In this document: positions 23,545-36,758 of the stretch, one piece after another
How positions within the stretch are numbered: the first letter of the stretch is position 1
Layout of the letters: every line of letters begins with the position of its first letter
Source: Apricaphanius iberus
Taxonomy: Eukaryota; Chordata; Actinopteri; Cyprinodontiformes; Aphaniidae
Direction of reading: 5' to 3'
NCBI GenBank assembly: GCA_028564705.1
Contig: JAPXFQ010000406.1
Coordinates: forward strand, 22,501-86,500
Length of the DNA: 64,000 bases
The notes under the pieces: generated by a model
What the model saw: the letters and a program-made list of their open reading frames with translations, nothing else
Told to the model about the DNA's origin: nothing
The model's database searches: none
Program-made: the position numbers and the translations under genes

Positions 23545-25300
23545 ATCAGAATCAGCTTTAATGGCCAAGTATGACACATACAAGTATGACGCATACAAGG
23601 AATTTACAGATACAGTACAACCTGTCCGTGATCATTACAAACAACAACAACAACAAACAGATCCAGGTCACTGTTGGGCATGCAGCCACCGAGCGGCGCT
23701 CCCGTTTATGAAACATAGAGAAATAAACATCTGGGGAGGGGAGGGTTCCACGGTGAGGGGAAAAAAACGCTCAACTGTGTTGTGGGTCCGTACAGCACTC
23801 ACAACGCAGGTATTAGAAAAAACCACACCAACAAACATTTAAGCACATATTCAGACAATAACAATGACACAACAGGAAGGATGGGCAGGTATGAGCTCCA
23901 GTCCACAGGTTAACACGCTGCCATCGAGGCGCGCTGTTATCCAGCTTCCTGTTGCAGGAGAGAGAATTAAGGATACAGCAAGACGGTGTGTGTGAATGTG
24001 AGTGTGTGTAACCATGTCAGTGTGTGCATCAGTAGATGCATGTGTACGGGGGGAGAGGAGACTCTGTTGACATTCTTCTCAGGGACATTTGATTAGGACC
24101 AGGTTGAAGGTCTTCATGGGAGCCAAAATATAAATTGTTTGGATTTCAGGGAGAGATCAAATATTCATCTCTGTCCCTTCAGTCTGTCAGTGGTTTCTTT
24201 TGTAGTCTAATTCAGCCAAATTGTAGTTCAAATTAAAGTTCCAAATCCAAATTAATTCCCAGATTAATAGTTCCAAATCCAATTAATTTCCAGTTGCCCC
24301 AATCCGCACCGACAGTTTCTCCAAGTCCGATGACAAATTGCGGATGAGTCCCAGAGCGGCGGCCAGATCGCCTCTTACAGCGTCTGTTCTACGTCCCAGC
24401 TCCCCCAGCATTTGGTTCTGAGACCCATCAGTACGAATCAACGCATCCAGCTGTTCCTTCAACCGTCCAATCGCTTCAAGAACAGTGACCAATCTCGACC
24501 GTGTTTCAGATCTTTGTTGCCATTTTTCGGTAGTTCCAGTAACTGCCCATTCCAATCAGCAGAAACCCGATCACCATGATTGACACCCCGGTTGACCCTT
24601 ACTGGTGCTTCGTAGAGTTCAGTAGATTTTATCAATAGCATTCAGAGACCAGCTGACCATTTCCATCTTCGGTTATTCAGTTTGGTTTCGGAGAAAATTG
24701 CCAAAAGATACTCCAGATAGAGGCACAGGAGAAAGAGAGCTGTGGGATAAGACACAGGAGGAGGGAGGGAAAAAAATCGACCGTCCTCGCTGAGAGCTGA
24801 GCAGAAGATGGACAGCCGTTCAGCTTAGTAGCTGGTGTGTCGGCGGAAAAAGTTTGGACTTTCGCTGCACAACGCTGGCTCCTCAAACTGGGCGAGCGAA
24901 GAAGTTCTCGAAGGCAGTGGGGAGGTGGTGTTTATGATCCCTCCACCACAGCTCGACTGGGTCTGTAGCTCTCCAAACCCCCACTGCAGCGGTCCCAGCT
25001 CCGCTGGAGGCCAGGCCGAACACATAGTCCACGTAGCCCTCCATCAGCTCGGAGACCATAGGCTGGGCTCGCCCTGCTCTTAGGTTCTGGATCCTTCCAC
25101 TGCTGCTTGACTGGGTCTTCCCCCGTAGAAGCTGGTCCCAGCTCCACCCAAGGCTAAGCTGAACATTTGACGTGGTCAACTCAGAGACCAGAGTCCACTG
25201 GGAGCTCCCAGAGGGTCTGGAAAGGATTGAGGGAGGAGGAGGCCAGCGGAGCGGTCCTGGTTAGGGTCCTCCCACATTTCTGCTTCACGTGCATGACAAT
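23545..25300 (-). mobile_element. GC-rich retroelement-like block, unknown family
   Basis: Read on the minus strand, the block starts in GC-rich promoter-like DNA (25300-24680). It then holds a protein relic (24283-24690) and a non-coding stretch. It ends with CATTAAAGCTGATTCTGATT (a degenerate poly(A) signal directly before a GATTCT tandem) at about 23545-23575. A 3' poly(A)-signal-like motif next to a short tandem tail is the layout of a non-LTR retrotransposon or of a SINE/retrogene mobilised by one. No reverse transcriptase is visible. Boundaries are approximate; the 5' limit is a guess from base composition. Confidence 0.45.
24283..24690 (-). pseudogene. Broken frame encoding a coiled-coil protein
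   Basis: From an ATG near 24665 the minus strand reads MEMVSWSLNAIDKIY, then stops. The next readable piece in another frame is SGFLLIGMGSYW, a possible short membrane segment. The third is an open stretch to a TAA at 24283 containing EAIGRLKEQLDALI and LSSDLEKLSVRIG, with Leu/Ile/Val in heptad spacing over about 60 residues, predicted coiled coil. At least two stops and one frameshift separate them. No catalytic motif is present. It could be a non-enzymatic ORF of a retroelement or a captured host gene. Confidence 0.45.
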
Positions 25301-27469
25301 TCCATTTATATTAGCACGACCAGTTCGCTTTGGACACACTTCAAGGTGCGAATGTGTAAGCGACCAGCTAGGGGCGTGGGGCACTTTTTGGTTGCTTGTA
25401 TCGCATTCGGTGTGGACGCACAGTAAGACAAACGTAAGCGGCAGATCAGTTCATGTTTGGACTGACAAAGAGACAGTGGATTGTAATTGTGAATATCCTG
25501 CTTTAACTCCATCTGCTTCATTCCCACCAGCCTATGTTTACTGCCTGAGTGCAGCTTGAAGATAACCACTAAAAGGCTAACACGTGACGCCATCTATCGA
25601 CAGGGCGTAGAACATACTTCATTTAATAATTAGATTTTCTGATTGACATGTAAACTGAAACTCGGCTCTCAACAGGGAGCAAACACTTAGTCCGATTACT
25701 CCAAACAGCTCGATTTGGATGAGCAATTAAAGGTATTATGCAATATGTGGTTTCCTCCAAACACGGTGCTCTCGGCCAAGAAATTACACATAGCCCAAAC
25801 TTTTTCACTCAGAGGGCAGAAATGAAAAGCTATCAGAGTCATGGGACAATTGTAATGATAGTTAATTCAAAATACAAATACTGCTACTTTTCTAGGCAAG
25901 CAGGTAGGTTGTACTAAGTTTTCCCATTGCTGCATTGACAGTCATAAAACCCTTTTTTCCAGCTATGACTAATTTCAAAATCATATCAATTGTTATCTTT
26001 CTCATTAACAACAAAGCTCTTGTTACATTCCTCTTCTAATTTAAAACCAATGAACATGAATAATTTTTGCACATGTATTGAAGTAAATCCACAAAACCTT
26101 CTTTAGATATTCATAAAAGAAGCACATGAGACAAACTTACATATGTACTATCTGTATTTCCGTCATCTCCTGCAGGTCTTTTGCTCTGCAAGGTGCTGGG
26201 TACACCTGCACTGATTGCCAGTGTATAAACTAAAATCAATGCACAGTCACAGCTTGTGTTGCATGTTGGGATTTACATTTCTATGAACAACCAAAGGTGA
26301 CAAACTTAAACATACTGTTTATTTTTGCAATCGACATGTGACTATCAAATTTCATTATAGTCTACATTTAATTTTTTTTTATTGTCATGTTTATGAAAGC
26401 ATTATTGTAAAAAAAACAAAAAAACACCCTTAATATTATTGTAGAATCAATTGAAAGTGCAGCAATATTGAGCTTGAGGTTTGTTTTTAAGGTTGTCAGT
26501 GGGAGAGAATCTCCAGCGGTGAAAATATTCAACAAGACGGAGTGTGTGATGCTTTGACACAGACACGAAGCTTCCCAACCCTGCATTGAGACCCTCAAGA
26601 ACCTGGTTAAGATTTGAATGTAATACCATATGCAGAGATAGATATTTTCCTGATATAGTTTTTTACAATCTATGTTTCTTAAACAGCTTTATGTGAATTA
26701 TTTGTAAAATATAAGATGTTCACATTTCTTTTCCTGATCTCAGAACCAGGTATTAAACAACTATAACTATCCCTACACTGGCTGAAATGTATATTCAGTT
26801 AGGCAAAAGCCTATCCAGTTACAATAAACTAATATTTAATAAAAAGCTGTTAAAGAATCTGCAATGAGAGGATCTAGGCCAGTTTATTTATTTAATTTTG
26901 GTTATGCTTGGCAAGATCAAGGAGCTGTGCAAGTATTAGATTAATCTTACAGTCTTCTCATTACTTCAGTTAATAACTTTGTTAGTCTCCCTCTGCTGTA
27001 GAGATTCCATCTCAGTGTAAAAACAAAAAAACCTCACACAGACTGAAGCATATAGGAGGTTCAGTCTGTAGCTGCTGCTCGGGGAATTGTTTCAGTTCAG
27101 TCTGTAGGTTTTTGAGTTTTTTTCACCTGATCGATCCGGATGGAATCATAACCGAAACTCTACCCCTTTCTCAACTCCTAAAGGAAACAATGTAGAATTT
27201 ACAGCTCTTTTACTGTAGAGTACCAACTAAAATTCAGTTCTATTCTATAGTTATAGAAAATGTATTTAGTATTTTTCATTTCTAACTGGGTATTAACTTT
27301 CTCTATTTACATTTGAGAGAGAATACAACACTCTTAGATCACATCAAAGAGGTATCAGTTTTACCCGTGTGTGTATGAGCTGTTTGGCAATTCTATCTCT
27401 TAGTCAGGAACTTCCATGAGTATACTGCCTAAAAAATCTGATCTTCAAATTACTTGTTCTTTCATGGAG
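25301..27469. other. Nothing firm
   Basis: 25301-25600 retains moderate GC, with GTGTGGACGCACAG-type sequence that may be the edge of another DNA element. From 25600 on it is AT-rich unique-looking DNA. 27000-27120 has a partial direct duplication of TTCAGTCTGTAG. Confidence 0.35.
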
Positions 27470-27990
27470 GATATCTAATTAGTTTAATTGTTACTTGGGG
27501 AGAGACATCCTGAGAAATAACTCTTTTTGTTTCTTTCCCATGGGCCGAAGAGAGAAAAAGACATTGCAAACATCTAATTAGCCGATGAAAAATTGCTGAG
27601 CTAATACGGATCTCAAGATACAATCTGGAAAGTAGTCACTCTCCAAATTAATGTTGCTGTGTGCCCGTGCCATGGGACAAAGGCAGTCAACTCTTTGTGG
27701 CAAGGACACATTTTTCGGACTTAATGCGTATTGCATCCGAGCTTTTATAGCAATTCTAATAAACACATTACTCATAGACGCTGGCCAAACTCTGAATATC
27801 TTCCACTTGTGCAAATTGCTTAAGTCTCACTCTCTTCCTTTTTTAATTTTATTCAGTTCTTACTGATAAATTCCAGCCACGTTTTAAAAGCAAAAGGCAC
27901 TGAGGGTTAATTAAAAGGCAGCCTTAAATTTAAAGTAAAGCAAATTCAGATAATTGTGCTGAGACGTGGTAAATGTGCTAAACAATAGCT
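27470..27990. promoter_or_regulatory. Candidate conserved non-coding element
   Basis: The sequence is complex, free of repeats, and dense in homeodomain-type cores: TCTAATTAGTTTAATTG at 27475, CATCTAATTAGCCGATG at 27570, CAAATTAATG at 27645 and GGGTTAATTAAAAGG at 27903. It also has TTAATGCGTATTGCATCC at 27720, reminiscent of octamer/POU sites. There is no open frame of note and no splice context. This is a judgement from composition only; no alignment was possible. Confidence 0.35.
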
Positions 27991-28041
27991 GCCAAAGCAT
28001 TCAAAAATAATGGTTTGGACTGTTCAGCAATTTTGTGTTAC

Positions 28042-28620
28042 AGGGGAAATACCGTTTTCTTGCAACCTGGACCTTATTTATTGCATGCATTACCTGCATT
28101 ACTCAACCAGACAAGTTTGGTGCAACCTGAAGTCCTTCAAGAAATGTGTAGATCCATCTGGTATATCAATTTAACGTGAGTTATTGGGTCACCCAAAGTG
28201 CAGCCTCTAAATAAGGCACGGACCTCTCTTTATTCTCTTCATTTATCTCAAATGTATATGTACATGTATGTGAATAAATAAAAAAAAAAAAAAATAAATA
28301 AAAAAACAATTATCTGCCAAAAACCACTTCATTTCACCAATGTTTTGTTGTGAATAACTAGCCCTATTGTGAGTCTGGAGCGTCTTGGAGGTGCTTTGCT
28401 GTTGTCTTCAGGGGTATTTTAACCGATTCCAACATACAACAAATGCCTATTTCTGTGACATCGAAGCTGTCCTCAATTGCAGTTTTAGTTTGAGCATGAC
28501 TGAAAGGGAGCCTGTGGAAACTGAACTTAGTCGACTGAGTCATTTTGTTTGTGCAATTTGGAAACAACCGATTGCAAACCATTCGCAGTAGCAAGTTCTG
28601 TCTAACCGACTGCCGCCCAG
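28042..28620 (+). mobile_element. Truncated copy of the TTAA-type element seen at 40.7 kb
   Basis: Begins AGGGGAAATACC, then CAACCTGGACCTTATTTA and ACTCAACCAGACAAGTTTGG. After an inserted A/T tract (about 28255-28310) it continues ATTATCTGCCAAAAACC, GTCTTGGAGGTGCT, GAAACTGAACTTAGTC and TGTGCAATTTGGAAACA. These follow, in the same order, 40679-41190. The right inverted repeat is absent. Confidence 0.78.
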
Positions 28621-28941
28621 TTCAAAATGTCGAAATTTACACGTTTCAGAGGCATACTGCGTAGAAAATAGGACTGCCGCGTATATTTAGAAAAGTGCTG
28701 AGAATTGACGCTCCTGTGACGGGGCAGACTTGTGCTGCTTTGGTCTTCGGTGGAAAGGATTATATTGATTTAGCGGTGGCAATCAGCCACAAATACTATT
28801 TCAAAGTAACTGCGGCAACGCTGTTGATGCACTTCGTTTTGTGTCTGTATGAAAAGTGGATGGGACTGCTGTGTTCTTCAGCTGCAGTACCATCTTTCGG
28901 ATAGAATGTTGCATTTTTTCATTGTAGTAAGGACAAAAAGC

Positions 28942-29408
28942 TAGCCTGGATGCCAGCTGAACTTATTCCATCCCACAACATGGTCTGGAAGTTCGGTCTG
29001 GCATTCCTCTGTTGAGGAGGAATTATGCCCGAACAAGATCTGTTCGGACCAATCATATCAGGCTTACACTGATTGACAGGCTAACAACAGTAACGGAATT
29101 TGTTTACAAAAACGATGGCTGCTGCTGGAGAACTGAGATGTGTAGATTCTGCCATCGAGTCTGTTCTAGAAGATATCGACAGCGCATTAATTTTAAAAGA
29201 GGAATTTTAAGAGAGGAACAGATAACGTCCGTTGCTCTGCAGAGCAATGTCACACACTTCCGTTGTTCTGATTGGTTATAAGTCTATCCAATTGAGTGCA
29301 GAGGCATTTTTTTCCTTGTTCAGTAAAAACACGCCCCATAATCCCAGCCCAATGGAGCAGTATCAGACTCACATTCTGATTAGAATTGAGTATGGCTACT
29401 TCAGGCTA
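28942..29408. mobile_element. Short DNA element with TAGCCTG ends
   Basis: 467 bp from TAGCCTGGATGCCAGC to CAGGCTA; only the first 7-8 bp are clearly inverted repeats. It contains a 31-codon frame at 29115-29210 (MAAAGELRCVDSAIESVLED ending LILKEEF) that breaks off. This resembles the beginning of helicase-like ORFs carried by some fish DNA elements, but the match is from memory of the pattern only. It also holds TTCTGATTGGTTATAAG, a CCAAT-like motif. No target duplication is evident. Confidence 0.5.
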
Positions 29409-30255
29409 AGAAAAAGCATGACTTACTGCAAACAGAGAATTTAAACCCTTACCTTAACTCTGAAATTTCCAAAAGGATTTTAAGCATTTTCTAATTCAGC
29501 ATTCTCAAAAACAGACAGACTCTAAAAGCTCAAAAGAATAAAATAGAGCTACTTTATTTTCTAGTCTACCTGGTACACCCTTCCGATATTCAACAAAACC
29601 TCCCCAAAGCTTTTACAAATTGAAATTATGTGGCATAAGTCTAATTTTGTTAACAGATCGAACAAAAGTATGTAGTGGTGAAAGGACACAAATTATTAGA
29701 ACTTGCAAGCATCTAGCCATTTGTTGTAGCAATGTGACTGAACACATAACATATGTTCTGAAGGTGTGACATCTTTCCAAACTCCATTTTTGAACTCTTC
29801 AATTATACTAAAAATAGCTAACTCAGAATCTCACTCAGTTAAAGTTCTTTCCCTGAAGTGTGTTTAAGGTGAAACCTGCTAGCTACGGCACAATTACCGA
29901 TTAGAAATTACCCACTCAGCTGAAAAAGGGGCAACTCAAGTCACCAGCCAATTTTGTGATGCAATGCATTTTATAACTCCCCTCACAATTTCAGTTAGCA
30001 AAATCTGAGCCCAAAATTGAATCTTTTAATATTCACAGTAAAGTTTATTCAAGTTTTGAAAACTCAAGAACTTATTTCTCTCACGTCTCTCCTTAGTCAC
30101 ATTTAGAGGTGGAATATTTTTTCTTGGACGTAATCACAGTTGAACTGAATAAAAAAAAAGAATGCAATTTGACTAAAGACTTGAGATTGGTGAGATGCAC
30201 AAATTCTCAAGTGAAATAATTTTCTTGATTTACTAGCCAGATCCATTCACAGACG
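29409..30255. other. Nothing recognised
   Basis: AT-rich DNA with no supported feature. Confidence 0.5.
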
Positions 30256-31060
30256 CAATGTTGGGAAAGTTCAATTTCTATAGTTATTAGTTCAGACTTC
30301 AGTTCACACATTTTTAAAGGGAATTAGTTCAGATCATTGTTGATAATTATATTTTTTTAACTAAATTCACAGTTCCAAAATTGAACTACTTCATAGTTCG
30401 CTTTTATTTCAATATGTGAGCTTTTACCCTCAGACAGACATGGAGAGTAACTAGTAACACTTACTTCTGTACTTTGTGGGAAAAAATGTACAGTACTTGT
30501 AAGGGTAGTTTTACTTACGGAACTTCTTACTTTTAATTGAGTAATATTATTATGAAGTCGCTACTGTTACTTTAGAAAAATCTCTGGATATTCTACCCAA
30601 AGCAAGTAACTTTAGTTATGAAGAACAAACATATTATAATCAAAAATACAGGAGACACAAACATACCTACAGTGAGGCCTCTTGTTTGTACTCAAGCTTT
30701 GTTCTTATATTATTTCCTACCTGCTGAACGTGTTGTGCCATATGGAGATAGTTAACATACAGTTAACACCATACAGCATCAAATGAAGTATTTTACCCTG
30801 ATGTAGCATACATTAAGCTGTATATTAGGTATGGAAAAAAACTTTTTACCATGATAATATTTTTCATATCAGGCAATATCAATATATCTATCGATTTAAA
30901 ACAAATGACAATTTCGGTAAATATTTAAAATTTCCTGGGACTATTGAAGATATAAGAAGATTTATTTATTTAACGATTCATTTTCAAAAGTTGAACATGT
31001 CGTCAGACATTTTACAAGTGTTTTGAAAAAAATTAAAGGACGTTAAGCTTTGGCGATATG
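30256..31060. mobile_element. Cluster of three degraded hAT/MITE ends
   Basis: 30264 ff. (AATGTTGGGAAAGTTCAATT, then repeated AGTTCA words) resembles a fish hAT left end. 30440-30600 (GAGAGTAACTAGTAACAC ... TACTTTTAATTGAGTAA) resembles another rich in GTA/CTTAC words. 30835-30930 (GGTATGGAAAAAAAC ... ATCAGGCAATATCAATA) and 31050 ff. (GCTTTGGCGATATGAAT) resemble a third, related to GGGCGATATG-type elements. No duplications survive; all are old. Confidence 0.4.
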
Positions 31061-34000
31061 AATTAAAAATAAAATCAACATCATTGATTTTTTTTCATGC
31101 CAAATTTGATTTCAGATAGCTTTTTTATTTAATTGAATTCATGAATCAAATAAATACATGATGTTAAACAAGATGGAATTTCATATCAACTAGTGTTATC
31201 CTATTTCTACCAATTGCTTAATTAAATGAAGTTTAAATCGCTGCTAGCAATGCGGTGTTAAATACTTTCCATGCATGCATTTTTATATACCTCATAGAAA
31301 CTTGTCTTAGAATTAGAAAAAAATAACGTTTGAACATCTTTCATACCAGTACGTCCTGGTCAATGTCTAAATGGAAACCAATTTGTTTAAAACGTGTAGA
31401 ATGTGTTTGTGATGTGGTCAGAACCCATATTCTAAACAGTTTTTTAATTATTATTTTATTCTCAGCTTGTTCTACTTTCTTATATTTTTAGACAAACTTT
31501 CCTTTAGTTGGCTGAGACAAACAAAACCCAGTAGTACCCATCATCTCTCATGGAAAATCACTGATAGAAAAAGCATTATGCATTATGCTGCAGAGAAGAA
31601 ACAGATTTTTTATATATCCTCATGTAAAAAGGTTGTTATTTTTTCCCAATGCAGCAATTTTCAGACTGAAGTAAAGAAGAGTTCTGCATTTGCTTTTGGT
31701 TCGTTGGGCCAAAGGGCTGTAATACTGTTTTTTTTCCTGATTTTTTAAACAAGGGATAAACAAATAACAAAACAGCACAATTTACCTTCAGAGACTATAT
31801 GCTTGGAGCATAAACTCCTATCTTATTTCCTATCACAAACCAATCCCACTCCAACATAAGAGGTTAATGCTGCCATTGCCTGGGTGTTCCTTCTTTTCTT
31901 TGTTCCCTTTCTTATAGCAGGTCCTGGTAACCTTCGGTGCCGGTGTTTGTTTGTTTCCCTTTTGTGTCCTTTTAGACCCAACCAGTCCAGAGAGCTAGCC
32001 TTCCTTCCAATCTCTGATTCAATTATGGTCTCTCCTTTATAAAATAATATTTTCTCCCCTATTTATTGTTTGATCTTTGATTGTTATTGGGAATTGAATT
32101 AAGATTAAGATGAGATGTAATCCACTGGCTGTGTTAGCAAGATAGCTGATGAAAAACTGGTCTTTTTTTAGATCACTTTTAAATTAGTGATATATAAATG
32201 AACAAAGGTGCAAATGTTGGTCCTTAAAGTCCAAGTTTTTGTTTTTTCATTTATTTTTTTGTCACACTAGTAGCCTTTACTTATGATAATTAGGCCAAAA
32301 GAATACAGGATAAGACATGTGATGATCAGAATTCAACTTCCAACCTGATCGATTGTGGAAATATAGGCTCTGTAAATGGGGCACATGCTCTTCCCCACAT
32401 GGCACCATATTTCTGCATCTGAAGTTTAAATATCCTTACATAAGTACTTGAAGGATTTTACCCAGAAAAACATACATATTTCATTGGCTAGCATAGTGTG
32501 TGATTTTGTCAGCCATTGTGATGAACAGTCAAGGGTGCATAACTTGAAGTTGCCTGTAGGTAAACTAGACTAGAGATCAGGCAGGCAAACAAAAATACAT
32601 GGATGGATGAAAATATCAAAATAAATAACTTTGTGTATATGTATTTAAAAAGAGTAATAATTTAGCAGCTTTTTAAGGTCGTGTCCCATTTTTTGTGAAC
32701 ATTTTAAATCATTAATCAGGAAGTTAAGCATAGTGCTGGAGTTAGGAGAAATTAGAAAAAGGAAATATATCATATGTTTATGCATATGCAGCAGCTTCCT
32801 TCATAGACTTCTGTTACGCTCCCAAATGAGCAAGCCAACTAGGAATGTTGAATGATGAAAAGCTAAATCGACAAATCAGCAAGTGTCAAACACACAAGAG
32901 ACCATGAAGAAATTGAGTCAAACCAAGTCCAGAGGAAGAAAAACCAGACTACTTGGTTTGACAAACACTGTGAGGAGACTGCTGTGGTGTAGCAGAGACA
33001 GAAATAGTGTGCATGTAAACAGTGTATGTCCGCAAGGTGCCAACAACTTGTCCACTTGAAAAATCATGTTGAAGTAAGCCCTAACAAGGCAGATGCTATA
33101 TTTATGTTGGACTTTGTCACTGAATGTCATCTCTAATAATTTTATCATCACTGTTGATTGGAAGGGACTTTACTTCAGGACTAATCTGATTCCAGGATGG
33201 TTAAAATCTGACAAGTTTCCACATTGTGGATTTAATTGTCTTTAAACTCTGGCTAACAAATTAAATCAATCATGAACAGGGAGATGTTTGGTTGTTTTTT
33301 TTATGATTATCTTAACTTCACCACGTACTCAGTAAATCTCCAGAAACAACCATGATTACGTGGGCACTTTTGGCATGGACAAACAACTTTTATGTGGTGT
33401 ATGACGAGAGGAGGGCAGTTTGCCTCACCAAAAATAGTAAGACCACATGGAGCTGATTTAAGGTTTCTGAAAATGAACCAGTTACAGTAAGATTTGGAAA
33501 AAATAAGAAAATAACAGGACAACACTCATACAAACAGTTTACATGGATGTGTCACCTGTGCCAAGATCAATCAAGCAAAAAGTACTTCCAGCAGTTGGAA
33601 AGAAAAGACTAAATGAGGCTGAAAGTGCAGATTAACACTTTTAATTAAACCATTTTCACAATTTAAATCAAAACTACATGGTTTATTGTAGTTGCAGAAG
33701 TAATGTTGGCTAATCAGTCTGCATCGGCCTATAATTACCTTGCTGTTACTTTATCCAATGTCAGCATCTGCTTAACACTTAACAATTATAAAATTTGTTC
33801 ATTAAAACCCTTGAAGCCATCTAAACTCAGCAAGCAAGAAAGAAACAATAAATCTTCAGCCTCCAACTTCAAAAAGGCTGCAACTGAGCTCCATGTCATT
33901 ATGAACAACAATTTATTGTGATTAATTCACGTGAAAACAACAGCCAGCTGTTGCAGCAAAGAGAGCAATTTTCTCCCTGTGTTTAGTATTCTAAAACAGA

Positions 34001-34540
34001 AAACATTGAATAAAGGGGACTCATCAGAACTTCTTAGGGTTTTTTTTGCCCCAGAAGTTTTACTTTTTGAAAAATCCACAGAGCCCAACTGCCATGTAGA
34101 TGTGAGACATCAGGAATCACAATGACAGTGTTGTGCTATAGAAGTCTGACAGTAAAAACATCAGCTATGTCAATCACATACAACGTATTTATGCAATTTC
34201 TTTGATGCTGCATGAAATAAAATATTCATGTCTTTGAAGAGACTCATATTTTTAAATGTAAAACCCTGAAATACTGACCATAAGAAAATAAATACAGTGC
34301 AGGTTCCTTGACAGAGGTAGTGGTTTTGCATTGACAAAAATATAAAAAAGGAATGTTACCATTTATGCCTCATATTGCATATACCTTCCCACCGGATTTT
34401 TACTTAACTGAAAATAAAAAGTGCGCCTAAGAAGATGATGTGTGTCACCATATTCATAGACTGTTTTAGTTTTGATCTATTCAATGAGCAGGATTTTTAT
34501 ACCAGGACCCTTTGAGGGTATATTACTAATTTTATTCACT
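31061..34540. other. Long featureless AT-rich stretch
   Basis: No repeat ends, exons or RNA genes were recognised in 3.5 kb. 31880-32040 has a pyrimidine-rich, slightly GC-richer patch. The longest frames (31467-31748; 32918-33151 minus) have no domain. Confidence 0.45.
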
Positions 34541-34549
34541 AGTCAATTC

Positions 34550-34645
34550 GTTTTTGTGCTCTCAACCTCCCCGAGTGGATGGCAGGAAATAAGGGCTCAC
34601 ACCGAGCCTGGTTCTGTTAGACGTTTCCTTAGTGTTAAATGGCTA
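34550..34645 (-). mobile_element. Fragment of an abundant fish repeat, inverted relative to 63.8 kb
   Basis: GGCTCACACCGAGCCTGG, TTCTGTTAGACGTTTCC and TTAGTGTTAAATGG correspond to the reverse complement of 63820-63890 (TTAACAGGAAGAAAACC, ACCAGAACATGGCTCAGT). Confidence 0.5.
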
Positions 34646-36459
34646 AGGACATTTATTTCACAATATTGATTTTTGTCCATAACAGCAGTTAATGTTGGAT
34701 ATTGGTCCCATTTTTCCCTTCCTAGAAAGTCTAGAAAGGCGTTAGTAACTCTTTCTAGACTGAAAGATGTCAAGGAGTCCTTTTTTCATGTTCTCATTGA
34801 ATGATGTGTTGCTCAATTATCGTCATTATTATTTACCTAGGGCCAGGATAGGTTTTCATCTCTTTCATAAACAAAACCATCGATTTGGAATTTCTGCATT
34901 AATTCAGGTCATCTATTTTGTAAAAAAATTGTTTCTTCATCTTACATTTTAGTGTGCCAAAAAAGTATACACTAAAGAAACGTATAAAGGGATATATGCT
35001 TTTTCATGAAACAGTATGTTTTTAGCTCTCTAAACTCTTGCGGAAATAGATTTTCAAATAAAAACAGTATCGAAGGGTACTTATTCATTGTCACTAGGAC
35101 TAGATGATACATGGTATTGGGATCATGAGAATAAGACGCTTGTTTCTACCCTGCAGAAGGTTCTTCATCTCTCCTGTGTCTCCAGGCTATTATGATACGA
35201 GCTGAGTGTTTGAACGAAGACTTTCTTTATAGACAGTGCACTTGAAATGGTGAAAAAGGACAGTAACAAGCTCTAGTATGCTGAGAGGGTGTTTTCTTTA
35301 AGATACAAAGGCTGAAAGACGAGCATACAGCATCTGAACAGATAAAACAGACATGGAGATAACTTTACCCTTGAATCTCAGCCTTAAGTAAATGACTTAA
35401 ATAATTATCAGGAGTTAAGCAGTATGTACTGAATCAGTTCTCCATCAGTGCATTAAGATTACTGTATTTAAATGGAAACAGATTAGTGAGTGGTTATTTC
35501 ACAGACATTAGTATCGCATCACCTTCCAAACATTTCAGTAGATCGGTCATCATGTAAAGCACCAGGGGCTCACATTTGGTAAAGTGGACCAACTGGTTTT
35601 CCCAATTTTTTTCTTTAAACTGGTGCTGTACAATATTTGAGAAATTGCGCAACTGTCATTTTGGTATAGTAGTTGTTTTTACAGATAATGTATTTCTAAA
35701 AGGTGCAAGTGAAGGGTAAGCGGTAAACCTTTTAAATTCAGTGTAAACGTAGGCTTGGAGCAAGCACATCCCCATTAATGGTTCTTATTATAGTAGAAAG
35801 GTAACTATTCTAAATAATTATTTATTTAAATCACTAACCAGTTAATCTAGTGACTATAAATACATGTCATGAATAATAAGACAGTTATTTTTTTATTGTA
35901 ATTCAAACCTGATTTACAGGGGTTTACTTAGTGTGTTGCACTAACTGCAATTTAATCTAATCGACATGTTTTGAAGCATCAATATAGATGTAGCCTTTGT
36001 AGCATTTGGGCATGCAATTGTAAAGAGCCAGGGAATATTTTTTTACTCCCCAAAGTTCTCAGCATCGTAGGCAAGGGTTAAGGTTCACATTTTAATGAGA
36101 CAGCAGCCAGAAGCATATGAACAGGAAAACAGCAAATGGGCTAAATAAAACTCTGAGAAAGTCCTGGAGTGACCCAGTTTGAGATTGAACCTGAACTTTG
36201 TAGAGTATCTCTGAAATGATCTGAAAAGGGTTATGCACAGATGCTTCCCATCCAATCTGCTTAAAGATGAATGTTTCTGTCAAAAAGATGAGAGAAACCT
36301 TCAGAAGAAAGATATTCCAAGTTTATAGGATCCTTCCTAAAATCACTGGAAACAACCAGTGCTGTAAATTTTGCTTCAACAAGGTACTGAAAGACCTGCT
36401 GAAATATTAATAAACGCTATCTATTGTACTTTCTTGTTCAATAGAAAAGAGGTTTTAAG
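34646..36459. other. Nothing recognised
   Basis: AT-rich DNA. A few pyrimidine tracts are followed by AG, but no open frame is joined to them. Confidence 0.45.
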
Positions 36460-36758
36460 TAGGGATATCCCTATCAGCATTTAAGGGCCTCTGATCCCAA
36501 TCCGATCTTTTAACCCTTAAAGCCGATCCGATTTCGAGTCCCGATCCAATATTTTGCCTTTAGTATTAAAATGTATAAAACCGAGATATATTTTTAGCAA
36601 GTGTTTAACTTTCTAATAAAACTAGTTTCATTAATAAACATTACCAGTATTGCTGCAAATCCCATGAAATCAAAATCTTAGAGAATTAAAGGTCAACTTT
36701 GGTGGAAGTAATAAGCAAGACACTTGGTACAGTATTTTATATATTTCTGGCAGGCTAT

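Noticed and set aside
23384..23842. 152-codon plus frame
   Set aside because: Runs across the boundary of the retroelement-like block and includes a CAA-repeat and the inverse of the GATTCT tail; composition artefact.
24835..25559. Several overlapping 65-130-codon frames on both strands
   Set aside because: GC-rich DNA has few stops; frames contradict each other and lack motifs. Treated as part of the unknown repeat block.
28284..28312. Poly(A) tract as a retrotransposon tail
   Set aside because: It lies inside a DNA element relic with no LINE/SINE sequence before it; more likely a grown A/T microsatellite.
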